From Photobacterium indicum (GTDB lineage: Bacteria > Pseudomonadota > Gammaproteobacteria > Enterobacterales > Vibrionaceae): a stretch of 64,000 bases of DNA. The notes beneath the pieces are model-generated. The model was not told the DNA's origin, did no database searches, and saw only the letters and a list, made by a program, of their open reading frames with translations. The stretch's first letter is position 1; each line of letters begins with the position of its first letter. Below are positions 27,077-36,001 of this stretch, in pieces. The position numbers and the translations under genes were made by a program. The stretch lies in NCBI RefSeq assembly GCF_003026215.1, contig NZ_PYOC01000004.1, positions 124,001 through 188,000 on the forward strand, given 5' to 3'.

Positions 27077-29256
27077 TGCATACTGTCTTAAAAACCTCAC
27101 TCTCTGCCCTGACATTGGCCATGTTGCCAGTACTGCAGGCGCAAGCTGATGATTACAGCTACCCCGTATTAACCCCTTCACAGTCAGATTTTGGTGGTGT
27201 AGGCCTGATCCAAATGCCAACAGGGCGTTCAGCACCAGAAGGCGAATTCAGCATCGGCGCCACCTACAATGATGAATATATGCATTACACTGCCTCGCTT
27301 CAATTATTGCCGTGGTTGGAGTCCACTATTCGCTACACCTTGGTCCAAGATCTTTTTTACAGTGATGATCCCAGTTTCAGTGGCGATACCAAATACACAG
27401 ATAAAGGCATCGATTTTAAGGTTCGCCTGTTAGAGGAAAGCTACTGGCTCCCCGAAACCGCTATTGGCGTGCGTGACTTTGGCGGAACTGGATTGTTTGA
27501 TGGCGAATTCATAGCTGCCAGTAAACATGCTGGCCCGTTCGATTTCACCGTTGGTGTGGGCTGGGGCTATATGGGTAATAGCGGTAACCTGTCTGGCGAT
27601 AAAGCCAATAGCATTGACTGTGGCCGAGACACCAGCTTTAAAGGAAAAGGTGGCAGTGTCGACTTTGATCGCTGGTTCACGGGCTGTAGCGCCGTCTTTG
27701 GCGGGGTCGAATATCGGAGCCCCTGGGCACCGCTTCGCTTAAAAGCCGAATATGACGGTAATGATTATATCAGCGACTTCCCGGTGACCCGCGGTGGGGT
27801 TGATATGACTCAAGACAGTAAATTCAATTATGGCGTGCTGTATCGCTTCGGTAACTGGGGCGATGCACGCTTAAGTTATGAGCGCGGCAATACCTGGACC
27901 TTTGGCTTTACGCTCAACACCAACTTTAACGATCTCAAAGCCATCTGGCAGGATAAACCGTTACCGGCTTATTTACATCGAAACACAAGCACTGAGAATC
28001 TGAGTGATGCCGATTGGCAACAACTTGCTCAGGACTTGCATCAGATTGCGGGTTATGAAGATCCAACGATTTACACCACAGACGACACAGTCACTGTCGT
28101 TGCGCCGCAAACTAAGTACCGCGACCGAAATGAAGCGCATAAGCGTGCCGCGACGGTGATTGCGAACCAATCGCCTGAGGCCAAAGAATACCGCTTAATT
28201 GAAACCTCCAATCATCAGGCCATTACTGAAACCCGTATTGACAGCGAGCAGTACGCCAAAGTCGCGCAATACGAGTATTTTGGTGCCAAGGTGGAAGACA
28301 GTACCACCGTGGATATTCCTGATGCCCCACAAGGCAAGCTAGTTGCTAAATCAGATAAAAACTGGGACTTCAGCCTATCACCGACACTGCAGCAATCGAT
28401 TGGTGGTTCTGAAGACTTCTACATGTTCAACATTGGTATCAATGCGGGCGCCAATTATTGGTTCGGCGATCATGTTGAAGTCGGTGGTTCGCTGTACTTC
28501 AACCTGTATGATAACTATGACAAATTCTTGTACGAAGTGCCGCCCGATGGCACGGATCTAAAGCGTGTCCGTACTTTGGTCCGCCAGTACATCAACGATA
28601 ATCCGGTACGGATGGATAATCTCCAGCTGACCTGGATGGATCGCATGGGTGACAACTGGTACGGTCAAGCCTACGGTGGCTACCTAGAAATGATGTTTGG
28701 TGGTGTCGGTAGTGAAGTGTTATACCGCCCACAAGGCAGCAACTGGGCTATAGGCCTCGATGCCAACTACGTGATCCAGCGCGATCCGGATTCACAATTT
28801 GGTTTCTTTACTGAAGAAGTACAATACGATCCGCTGACCGGTCGTGACTACCGCGTGCAGACCGGTGCGATGACAGGCCACTTAACCGCCTACTACCAGC
28901 CACAATGGGAATGGTTACCGAATACCTTGTTCAAAGTCAGTGCCGGTCAGTATCTGACGGAAGATAGAGGGGTTACCATTGATTTCTCGAAGCAGTTTGA
29001 CAGTGGCGTGATTGCCGGTGCGTTTGTTGCCCTAACCGATTTAACCGCCGAAGAATACGGCGAAGGTAGCTACAACAAAGGTTTCTATATCTCGATCCCG
29101 TTTGATGTGATGACCGTGAAACCGAGCACCAACCGTGCAACGATTTCGTGGTTGCCGCTGAGCCGTGATGGTGGTCAGATGCTGAACCGTAAGTACAATC
29201 TGTACGGCGTGACCGATGCGCGTAGCCCATGGTATGAACGTAAAGCCATGAACTAA
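27076..29256 (+). CDS. gfcD: GfcD/YjbH-like outer-membrane beta-barrel protein
   Basis: A 726-residue outer-membrane protein with signal peptide (ends LQAQA). It contains the YjbH hallmark PSQSDFGGVGLIQMPTGRSAPEGEFSIG. Many alternating amphipathic strands then follow, consistent with one or two beta-barrel segments. The protein ends WYERKAMN, not with the usual terminal aromatic of a barrel. It is the distal gene of the gfcABCD/yjbEFGH operon, thought to help exopolysaccharide reach the cell surface. A strong terminator follows 38 nt later. Confidence 0.85.
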   Translation: MHTVLKTSLSALTLAMLPVLQAQADDYSYPVLTPSQSDFGGVGLIQMPTGRSAPEGEFSIGATYNDEYMHYTASLQLLPWLESTIRYTLVQDLFYSDDPSFSGDTKYTDKGIDFKVRLLEESYWLPETAIGVRDFGGTGLFDGEFIAASKHAGPFDFTVGVGWGYMGNSGNLSGDKANSIDCGRDTSFKGKGGSVDFDRWFTGCSAVFGGVEYRSPWAPLRLKAEYDGNDYISDFPVTRGGVDMTQDSKFNYGVLYRFGNWGDARLSYERGNTWTFGFTLNTNFNDLKAIWQDKPLPAYLHRNTSTENLSDADWQQLAQDLHQIAGYEDPTIYTTDDTVTVVAPQTKYRDRNEAHKRAATVIANQSPEAKEYRLIETSNHQAITETRIDSEQYAKVAQYEYFGAKVEDSTTVDIPDAPQGKLVAKSDKNWDFSLSPTLQQSIGGSEDFYMFNIGINAGANYWFGDHVEVGGSLYFNLYDNYDKFLYEVPPDGTDLKRVRTLVRQYINDNPVRMDNLQLTWMDRMGDNWYGQAYGGYLEMMFGGVGSEVLYRPQGSNWAIGLDANYVIQRDPDSQFGFFTEEVQYDPLTGRDYRVQTGAMTGHLTAYYQPQWEWLPNTLFKVSAGQYLTEDRGVTIDFSKQFDSGVIAGAFVALTDLTAEEYGEGSYNKGFYISIPFDVMTVKPSTNRATISWLPLSRDGGQMLNRKYNLYGVTDARSPWYERKAMN

Positions 29257-29293
29257 GCGTATTCACGAAGTCTGAGCACTTAAACGCAAAACA

Positions 29294-29328
29294 GCTCGAC
29301 GATTAATATAATCGTCGAGCCGTTTTTT
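29294..29328 (+). terminator. Rho-independent terminator of gfcABCD
   Basis: A perfect 12-bp stem GCTCGACGATTA / TAATCGTCGAGC with a 3-nt loop (ATA) is followed by CGTTTTTTATAA. It lies 38 nt after the gfcD stop. Confidence 0.9.
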
Positions 29329-29625
29329 ATAATATTCTAGGTGGATTAAATAACCATTTATGACCGTTCACAAAGGCTTATTTAAAGCTCCATCGATAAA
29401 GTGGTGCAAATAGCTGACCCTATGAATAACCATCAATGCCTGCACAAAAAAAGATAAAAATAAACGCGTTACAGGTAAGTCTCTTTATTGAAGACAACAA
29501 TGATTTTTACACTCAAAAATTGAGACAAAAAAGAACCGTTACAAGAGATGCTCACACACCACATTTCACTCAGACGCCCCCCCCAGACATAATGGGTATT
29601 AGAAAATAGTATTGATAACGTCGAC
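29329..29625. other. Intergenic region after gfcD
   Basis: About 300 bp of AT-rich sequence after the gfcD terminator. I see no coding region, hairpin or clear promoter. A CGCCCCCCCC-type C-tract lies near 29574-29583. Confidence 0.3.
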
Positions 29626-30057
29626 ATGTCAAAAACCTGTCAGGTTTGTTTCGCCACTCCCGTTGAAGTCAATATAATTGACGACCACACTTCACCTATC
29701 ATATCAATAATAAAAAATCGAGAATCAACAGAGATTAGTCCCAACTCTAGAGAAAATAAGCATGTTAACGATAAAAATGAGATATTATTGACTGATTACA
29801 TAATTAAGTTGATGACAATTCAACATAGAAGAGGTTGTGATATGTTTAGGGCTTATGCTCACTTTTCCGTGAACCACCCATTGGTTCATAAATTCAATTT
29901 ACTCGTCGTACTCAGCATTTTTTTTGTAAGCTGCTACGAATTATTAGCGAATGAATCAATTATTTTCTCTCTCGGTTTTGTATTAGTTGCATTTCCTATG
30001 CTTGTTTTTGCAAAAGCATCAGATTACAAGCAGAAATATTTGAGTGCGCAAAATTAG
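29626..30057 (+). CDS. Hypothetical small membrane protein
   Basis: I do not recognise this 143-residue protein. The N-terminal half is polar and Asn/Glu-rich. The C-terminal half has two hydrophobic segments (LLVVLSIFFVSCYELLA and IIFSLGFVLVAFPMLVFA) followed by a basic tail, so it is probably an inner-membrane protein. The true start may be an internal Met (MTIQHRRGCDMF). A clear terminator immediately downstream supports a transcription unit here. It sits between the gfc operon and yfcL-epmC without a visible functional link. Confidence 0.4.
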   Translation: MSKTCQVCFATPVEVNIIDDHTSPIISIIKNRESTEISPNSRENKHVNDKNEILLTDYIIKLMTIQHRRGCDMFRAYAHFSVNHPLVHKFNLLVVLSIFFVSCYELLANESIIFSLGFVLVAFPMLVFAKASDYKQKYLSAQN

Positions 30058-30099
30058 GTTAAGCTCTGAAGTAAGTTTTTCCTGCAGATAAAAAGAAAT

Positions 30100-30131
30100 G
30101 CTGTAATGATGAGGGTCATTACAGCGTTTTT
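30100..30131 (+). terminator. Rho-independent terminator after the small membrane protein
   Basis: Ten-bp perfect stem GCTGTAATGA / TCATTACAGC with a 6-nt loop, followed by GTTTTTG. It lies between convergent genes. The poly-T side fits the plus-strand gene. Confidence 0.8.
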
Positions 30132-30153
30132 GTATCAATTAGTTAGTTGCCAT

Positions 30154-30429
30154 TTACACAGAAGTACGTGCCTGAAGCTGCTGCCACATCTCTTTAACAA
30201 TCAGTTGATCGGCTGGCGTTAGTTCAGATTGTGCTTGCGCTATGCTGGTATCAACCGCTTCTTTCATTACATCAATCGATGCTATACCGTTAAGCTCACA
30301 TTCTGCTGCCGATAATGAAATATGACCACGCAAGTAACCGCCAGCAAATAGCTCATCATCAGAGGCTGTTTCTACCATTTGGTCTATCAAGCAGGATAAC
30401 TTTTCTTCATATTGCTGGATCATGTTCAT
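30154..30429 (-). CDS. yfcL: YfcL family protein
   Basis: A 91-residue soluble protein of unknown function matching E. coli YfcL. The pattern is EEKLSCLIDQMVETASDDELFAGGYLRGHISLSAAECE at the N-terminal half and a LTPADQLIVKEMWQQL helix at the end. In enterobacteria it lies directly next to epmC, as here (44 nt apart, same strand). No catalytic motif is visible. It is mainly useful as a synteny marker for the chromosomal locus. Confidence 0.85.
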   Translation of the reverse strand: MNMIQQYEEKLSCLIDQMVETASDDELFAGGYLRGHISLSAAECELNGIASIDVMKEAVDTSIAQAQSELTPADQLIVKEMWQQLQARTSV

Positions 30430-30473
30430 TACTCTTCAATCAATTATTAGTAAGCGTGAATACGGCCTAGGAG

Positions 30474-31007
30474 CTAAGCAGGCATTGGAAACTGAGCCGA
30501 TGTCAGGGGGTCAACTTGATAATACACACGTAAACGGTCTGATAAAACCTGAGCTCGCTCGGGCATACCTTGCACTAAATAGCATAATACCTGCTCTCTC
30601 ACTTTCAATGTGAAGCCTACCCTATCTGGCTCTCTGTCTCCACTCAAGTTATCACAGCTTACTTGGAATCGAAAACCGCAGCTTGCAGACAAGATCCACT
30701 CAACAGCTTGTGGTTTTATTTCAACGATCTCAAATTCCGCTTGAACTGCATCGATTCGTCCATCGGGTTCATACCAGTAGCCGTAATCTTCTAACAAGCG
30801 ACGTTGTGGTCCTGCAATACACCAATGCGCAATTTCGTGCATGGCAGAGGCAAAAAAGCCGCGAGCAAAAATAATACGGTGATGAGCATTATCAACATCT
30901 GCAGGTAAGTAGAGAGGTTCATCACCGCCTAATACTAACTCAGTGTTAAAGCGGTCTAAAAAGGTATCATTAAAAATAGCAATTAAATCATCATTTTTAT
31001 GTGGCAT
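30474..31007 (-). CDS. epmC: EpmC, elongation factor P hydroxylase
   Basis: EpmC (YfcM) hydroxylates the beta-lysylated lysine of translation factor EF-P, the last step after EpmA and EpmB. The 177-residue protein has the conserved ARGFFASAMHEIAHWCIAG with a metal-binding HExxH-like motif. GYWYEPDGRIDAVQAEFE and the CGFRFQVSCDNLSG block follow, all as in E. coli YfcM. In E. coli the order is aroC-mepA-yfcA-epmC-yfcL on one strand. Here aroC and epmC keep the same orientation but are about 22.7 kb apart, because a polysaccharide island lies between them. Confidence 0.9.
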   Translation of the reverse strand: MPHKNDDLIAIFNDTFLDRFNTELVLGGDEPLYLPADVDNAHHRIIFARGFFASAMHEIAHWCIAGPQRRLLEDYGYWYEPDGRIDAVQAEFEIVEIKPQAVEWILSASCGFRFQVSCDNLSGDREPDRVGFTLKVREQVLCYLVQGMPERAQVLSDRLRVYYQVDPLTSAQFPMPA

Positions 31008-31081
31008 AAAAGGGCTATATAAAACGTGAGAAAAAGAGTATATGTCAGACGGTACGATAGACTGACTATTGATGACGCGTA

Positions 31082-31645
31082 TTAGTGTTTGATTTTATCG
31101 CCAGAACCTTTACCCGTTGCAGTTTGTAGAATATACGTAAAGTATGCTGTCAATGAAAAAGTACGAATCATCTCTTCATCGACTTTCGCTAATTTTTCTG
31201 GAACAGACATATCAATGCCATTCACTTGCGCTAAGCCAGTAATACCAGGCAATACATGTAATACACCACGATGCTCTCGCGCCGTAATCAGTTCATGCTG
31301 ATTAAACAGGCATGGACGAGGACCCACAAAGCTCATATCCCCTTTTAACACATTGATCAATTGCGGCAGCTCATCTAACTTCGTTTTGCGAAGGAAATGC
31401 CCGTAACGAGTCACAGACGAGGCATCAACCATGTGTGTAGCGACCGATTGCGTATTGATGGGCATGGTGCGTAATTTGATTAATGTAAACGGCTTTTTAT
31501 TACGACCAACACGCTGTTGCAAAAAGACCGGAGAACCTGAATCAAAATACCCAATAACGCACACAACCAGTAAGATGGGCCATAAAATCAGCAAGCCGAT
31601 AAATGCAAAGCTCAAATCTAAAACGCGAATAAACGGTGAATGCAT
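31082..31645 (-). CDS. Initiating sugar-phosphate transferase (PglC/WbpL-region/WcaJ C-terminal type, short form)
   Basis: Transfers a sugar-1-phosphate to undecaprenyl phosphate, starting a repeat unit on the cytoplasmic face. An ATG 90 nt upstream is in frame, but homology begins at [23 protein letters not shown], so I place the start at 31645, giving about 187 residues. A single N-terminal membrane helix (or re-entrant hairpin) is followed by [23 protein letters not shown], then [26 protein letters not shown] and [12 protein letters not shown], the canonical bacterial sugar transferase motifs. Divergent from the WbpM-type gene, it is likely the entry enzyme of island C. The sugar could be QuiNAc or a related residue. 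Confidence 0.9.
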   Translation of the reverse strand: MHSPFIRVLDLSFAFIGLLILWPILLVVCVIGYFDSGSPVFLQQRVGRNKKPFTLIKLRTMPINTQSVATHMVDASSVTRYGHFLRKTKLDELPQLINVLKGDMSFVGPRPCLFNQHELITAREHRGVLHVLPGITGLAQVNGIDMSVPEKLAKVDEEMIRTFSLTAYFTYILQTATGKGSGDKIKH

Positions 31646-31885
31646 AATTGTCTCTATTCCAACTTTTTGACATGATAGTAAGCGCTTTGTCCATTGTATA
31701 GGTCTACTATCAATTACGCATCGTTTTTGAACCACTCTATCTTATGTACATATATTAAGCAGCCTTTACTTACCAAAGTGGTGTATATCAAAAAAATAAA
31801 TACTAATTTTTATCATACGGTAAATAACTAGCCTGTAACTACGACAAACATTACAATGTAGACAAGTCTATTTAGGTGTATTTTC

Positions 31886-33790
31886 ATGCTTCAACCAATT
31901 ATTTCTCTATTCAGCGCTAAACGTACCACTAAACGTGCAGTCACTATTGCCTATGATATTCTTGCAATCACATTCGCCCTTTACGCAGCGATCGCATTGC
32001 GTATTGGTAAGCTGGCAATCCCATTAAGCCAAGATGAAATAGCAAGCTTTCTTGTTACAATCATTGTCACTATTGCTATCTTCGCAAAGCTCGGACTTTA
32101 TAGAGCCGTTTTGCGCTATATGATAGTACCAGCGTTAGGTCATATCGTTCTCGCCGTTGTTGCATCAGCATTAGCACTCGCTATATCAGGCTTTTATTTT
32201 CATTCGTATATTCATCGAAGTGTTCCAGCTATTTATACCGGGCTCGCTGTCATCTTCTTAGGCTCACCAAGAATATTGATCCGTATGTATTTCGACCGAC
32301 ACTATCGAAGAGGAAAACCCAATGTACTTATCTATGGGGGCGGGGCAATCGGTAGAGAATTAGCCTACGCATTAAAACAAGGTTCTGAATACCACCCTGT
32401 TGCATTCATTGATGACGATAAGCATAAAGTTGGCAACATTATTTATGGGTTACGTGTTTATGACAGTACAAAATTCGAGCAACTTAACGGATTGTATCAA
32501 CCCGTGAAACTCTTGCTTGCTATTAATAATATCAGTAAAGGAGAGCGCTTACGTTTAGTCGATAAGCTCTCTCATTGGCCGATCGGTATAAAGTCAGTCC
32601 CATCAGTAGAAGATGTTGCATTGGGCCGTGCTAATTTGACTGAAATTAAAGATCTTGATATTGCCGATTTATTAGGTCGAGATACCGTTACACCTCAAGA
32701 AAACTTGATGAGAAACGCCATTGAAAATAAATCTGTGATGGTAACGGGTGCAGGTGGGTCTATCGGATCCGAATTATGTCGACAGATCATTAGTAGAAAT
32801 CCTACAACAATCGTATTATTCGAATTAAATGAATATAATTTATACAATATCGAAAAAGAGCTGCTCCAAATAGTTCGATTTAAAAAACTACAAATTCGTA
32901 TTATTGCTGCACTCGGTTCTGTTCAAAATAAAAATCGCGTCGAAAACATAATGACTAACTACAAAGTTAATACCATATATCACGCAGCTGCATATAAACA
33001 TGTTCCAATTGTTGAGCATAATATGATCGAAGGCATACGTAATAATGTATTTGGTACACTCTTTACTGCGCAAGCAGCCATAAAAGCAGGTGTAGAAAAT
33101 TTTGTATTAATCTCAACGGATAAAGCGGTACGTCCGACTAACGTTATGGGCGCAAGTAAGCGAATGGCTGAATTAGTTTTACAATCACTCGCAGAAGATC
33201 AGACGAAAACAAACTTCACCATGGTAAGATTTGGCAATGTACTGGGATCGTCAGGTTCTGTTGTACCACTCTTCAGGGAACAAATAAAACAAGGTGGACC
33301 TGTCACGGTTACTCACCCCGATATTATACGTTATTTCATGCTTATTCCTGAAGCCGCGCAGCTCGTGATACAAGCAGGCAATATTGGCAATAACGGTCAA
33401 GTCTTTGTTCTCGATATGGGAGAGCCAGTAAAAATACTCGACCTAGCAAAGCGAATGGTGCATTTAATGGGAATGAGTGAAAAGTGCGCTGAAAATACAG
33501 AAGGTGATATCGAAATTAAATTTACAGGCTTAAGACCCGGTGAAAAATTATATGAAGAATTATTAATCGGTGAAAATGTCACTGGTACCGAGCACCCTAA
33601 AATAATGACAGCTATAGAAGACAAACTCTCTTGGGCTGAAATGGAAATTGTTTTACAAAATTTAGACCATTGCTGTCATATCTTTGATATCGAATCTCTC
33701 AGGCAGATTTTATTAACAACGCCTACTGGCTATATCCCTCAGTGCGAGATTAAAGATTTACTTTATAACCCAAAGCTAAATGTTCAGTAA
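31886..33790 (+). CDS. wbpM: WbpM/CapD/FlaA1-type membrane UDP-GlcNAc 4,6-dehydratase
   Basis: The 634-residue protein has four N-terminal membrane helices (residues ~20-130). A first Rossmann region follows (NVLIYGGGAIGRELAYALKQG, ~145-165), then the SDR domain with VMVTGAGGSIGSELCRQI, HAAAYKHVPIVE, LISTDKAVRPTNVMGASKRMAEL and RFGNVLGSSGSVVPLF. Large enzymes of this class make UDP-4-keto-6-deoxy-GlcNAc. The catalytic Tyr of the usual YxxxK is Met here (MGASK), as is normal for WbpM relatives. With the downstream reductase it would yield UDP-QuiNAc or UDP-FucNAc. It has its own promoter region, divergent from the sugar transferase. Confidence 0.9.
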   Translation: MLQPIISLFSAKRTTKRAVTIAYDILAITFALYAAIALRIGKLAIPLSQDEIASFLVTIIVTIAIFAKLGLYRAVLRYMIVPALGHIVLAVVASALALAISGFYFHSYIHRSVPAIYTGLAVIFLGSPRILIRMYFDRHYRRGKPNVLIYGGGAIGRELAYALKQGSEYHPVAFIDDDKHKVGNIIYGLRVYDSTKFEQLNGLYQPVKLLLAINNISKGERLRLVDKLSHWPIGIKSVPSVEDVALGRANLTEIKDLDIADLLGRDTVTPQENLMRNAIENKSVMVTGAGGSIGSELCRQIISRNPTTIVLFELNEYNLYNIEKELLQIVRFKKLQIRIIAALGSVQNKNRVENIMTNYKVNTIYHAAAYKHVPIVEHNMIEGIRNNVFGTLFTAQAAIKAGVENFVLISTDKAVRPTNVMGASKRMAELVLQSLAEDQTKTNFTMVRFGNVLGSSGSVVPLFREQIKQGGPVTVTHPDIIRYFMLIPEAAQLVIQAGNIGNNGQVFVLDMGEPVKILDLAKRMVHLMGMSEKCAENTEGDIEIKFTGLRPGEKLYEELLIGENVTGTEHPKIMTAIEDKLSWAEMEIVLQNLDHCCHIFDIESLRQILLTTPTGYIPQCEIKDLLYNPKLNVQ

Positions 33791-33820
33791 AATTAACACT
33801 CTTACTACAGCACATGAATG

Positions 33821-34777
33821 CTAATTCAACGGCAGCCCACTTTTCATTGAGAATTGCGGCTGCCAGCCTAGTAATTTTTTAGCTTTAGCATTATCGATAA
33901 CTAGGTCATTAAATAATTGATTAGCAAGTGCTTCCTTATTTGCTAATTTTGCAAATTTTGTCATTATCCAAACTGGTATAGGTAGATTGCAGACCTTTTT
34001 ATTACAGCTATTTGCTAAAATATCTGTCAATTCTTTCGTTGAAATCGCTTCATCCTCTGCAATCAGAAAACACTCATTAGCAGCCTGTGGGTGAAAAGAG
34101 CAAACCTCTAAGAAATCAACAAGATTGGTAATCGAAATAAAACTTTTTTGATTATTTACAAGACCAAAAGGTAAGATTGGACAATATTTTACTAACTTAA
34201 GCAGTTTATTAAGATTGCCTGGCGCTGTAGGGCCATAGACTAAAGGAGGTCTCACGATAACAAGTTCGACATCTAATTTACTGGCTTCCTCTATTAAACA
34301 TTGCTCAGCCTCAAACTTAGAAATAGCATAAGCTTCTATTGGATTCGGGACGGAATGTTCTGAAAAAGGAGAGCCTGGTAACGTGGTATTGCCATTAACA
34401 CCTATTGAACTAACAAAAACGAATCGCGATACATTTTGTTTAGCTGCTTGACGTAATAAATTAACACTGGCATCCCGGTTAACCTTACGAAACTCATCAA
34501 TGGGAGACTCAGCGGTGTCCCTTGAGACATGTGCGCGACCCGCTAAATGTATAACAACATCAATATCTGATAATGCTAGAGACCAATCAGTGTCAGCCGA
34601 AAGTTCTCCGATAGTCACTTTATCAAACACCGTGTCATTAGGAATACGTTTAAATGTTGCGCTTTCATTACGCAGAGATACTCTAACCTGACATTGTTCT
34701 GCTAAATGAGTGACAACACTTTGCCCTATAAATCCATTTCCGCCAGTAACTAATACCCTTTTCACTCGTAAACTCAT
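33821..34777 (-). CDS. WbpV/WbjF-type NAD-dependent nucleotide-sugar 4-reductase/epimerase
   Basis: A 318-residue extended SDR with VLVTGGNGFIGQSVVTHL at residues 8-25, VVIHLAGRAHVSRD, RFVFVSSIGVNG and YAISKFEAEQCL (YxxxK). The N-terminal pattern and the HLAGRAHV block are typical of enzymes that reduce the 4-keto product of WbpM to UDP-QuiNAc (WbpV) or similar. It is convergent with the WbpM-type gene, 30 bp apart, so the pair is adjacent but separately transcribed. Only 15 bp separate its start from the divergent glycerophosphotransferase gene, so their promoters must overlap coding sequence. Confidence 0.8.
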   Translation of the reverse strand: MSLRVKRVLVTGGNGFIGQSVVTHLAEQCQVRVSLRNESATFKRIPNDTVFDKVTIGELSADTDWSLALSDIDVVIHLAGRAHVSRDTAESPIDEFRKVNRDASVNLLRQAAKQNVSRFVFVSSIGVNGNTTLPGSPFSEHSVPNPIEAYAISKFEAEQCLIEEASKLDVELVIVRPPLVYGPTAPGNLNKLLKLVKYCPILPFGLVNNQKSFISITNLVDFLEVCSFHPQAANECFLIAEDEAISTKELTDILANSCNKKVCNLPIPVWIMTKFAKLANKEALANQLFNDLVIDNAKAKKLLGWQPQFSMKSGLPLN

Positions 34778-34792
34778 TATTTAAAAACACCT

Positions 34793-36001
34793 ATGTTACT
34801 ATACCGCAATTATTTAAGTTGGTTCATCGTAATGTTTAAAATTAATAATAAAAACAAATTTCTCATACAACGCTTACTGGATGCCAGCTCAGGATTCTTA
34901 CTGTCTTTTGTCTTCCTTTTATTAAAAAGAAAAAAGCGCATTATTTTTAATTCAACGGTAAATACCGATTTTACGTTTAATTCAAAATATCTATTTATTA
35001 ACCATAAAGACAATCTTGAAACACAAGGCTACGAGATAAAATTTGTTATCAATGATATAGCCAAACGAGAAGCGTTATCCAAAAAATATGGTGATTATTT
35101 CATATCGAGCAAAGGGTTTAGCAATAAGTGCTATATCTTAAATGCTGCCGGCTGGATCATGAGTACCATGGATCCACCAATTGGAGGCATTTTTCTCAAT
35201 CACAACCGCTTTGTGCTTCAACTCGGACACGGTACACCAATTAAGAATATCGGTTTAATGGATGGTTCTGCGAGTTGGTTAAAACGCGCTTATTATAAGT
35301 TAATGACCACAAATGTAACTTATTACCTGAGCCCTTCTGATTTCTTTGCTGAATACATTGGTAAGGCATTTGGCATATCACATGAACAGGTCATGGTGAT
35401 GTCTCAACCACGTTTAGAGTCAATGAGTTACAGCCAATCTGATTTTATCAATCAGTTTCGTACTGATGGCGAAACGAAATTAGTGCTTTACAGCCCGACT
35501 TGGCGTCCATACGAAGATGTTAAATTGTTCCCGTTTGCAGATTACTCAACACAAACCATGGAGCAGCAACTTATTGAAGGCAATATGGTGATATTTGTTC
35601 GTCTTCATCCAAAATTTGAAGGTGATCTATCCCCTTACCTCAATAGCCAAGTGATCAATCTAAACAGTCAAGTTATTGAAGATATCACTGAACACCTTGA
35701 CCAATTTGATATTCTACTGACTGATTATTCCAGTATTTATTGTGATTTTGCAATGCTCGATAAGCCCGTTGGCTTTATTCCTTATGATAGGGAAGCTTAT
35801 CAGAAAGCTGTTGGATTTTCGTTTGATTATGAAGAGGTTACATGGGGAGATACTATTGACAGTGTAGAAAAATTATTCTGTATCGACAAAAGACATCGTC
35901 CAGGAGAACAACTGAATATCCTGAACATTACACCGAATGCTCAGGATATTGATTGCCTATTAAATGATCAACTAAGAAAGATAGTGCTGACGAATAATTA
36001 A
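34793..36001 (+). CDS. CDP-glycerol glycerophosphotransferase family protein (TagB/TagF-like) 1
   Basis: A 402-residue (389 from the second Met at 34832) cytoplasmic, membrane-associated transferase of PF04464 type. It transfers glycerol-phosphate or a similar polyol-phosphate from a CDP donor to a lipid-linked acceptor. Visible family signatures are LQLGHGTPIKNIGLMDG (catalytic His), VLYSPTWRPYED, IFVRLHPKFEGD (second His) and LLTDYSSIYCDFAMLDKP. It is the only plus-strand gene of this pathway in the island and overlaps the convergent membrane-protein gene by 30 nt. TagD in the same island would supply CDP-glycerol. Confidence 0.85.
   Translation: MLLYRNYLSWFIVMFKINNKNKFLIQRLLDASSGFLLSFVFLLLKRKKRIIFNSTVNTDFTFNSKYLFINHKDNLETQGYEIKFVINDIAKREALSKKYGDYFISSKGFSNKCYILNAAGWIMSTMDPPIGGIFLNHNRFVLQLGHGTPIKNIGLMDGSASWLKRAYYKLMTTNVTYYLSPSDFFAEYIGKAFGISHEQVMVMSQPRLESMSYSQSDFINQFRTDGETKLVLYSPTWRPYEDVKLFPFADYSTQTMEQQLIEGNMVIFVRLHPKFEGDLSPYLNSQVINLNSQVIEDITEHLDQFDILLTDYSSIYCDFAMLDKPVGFIPYDREAYQKAVGFSFDYEEVTWGDTIDSVEKLFCIDKRHRPGEQLNILNITPNAQDIDCLLNDQLRKIVLTNN

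Noticed and set aside
27527-29266. Several 60-100-codon frames on both strands inside gfcD
   Set aside because: They overlap a well-supported 726-residue beta-barrel gene and have no motifs or own start signals.
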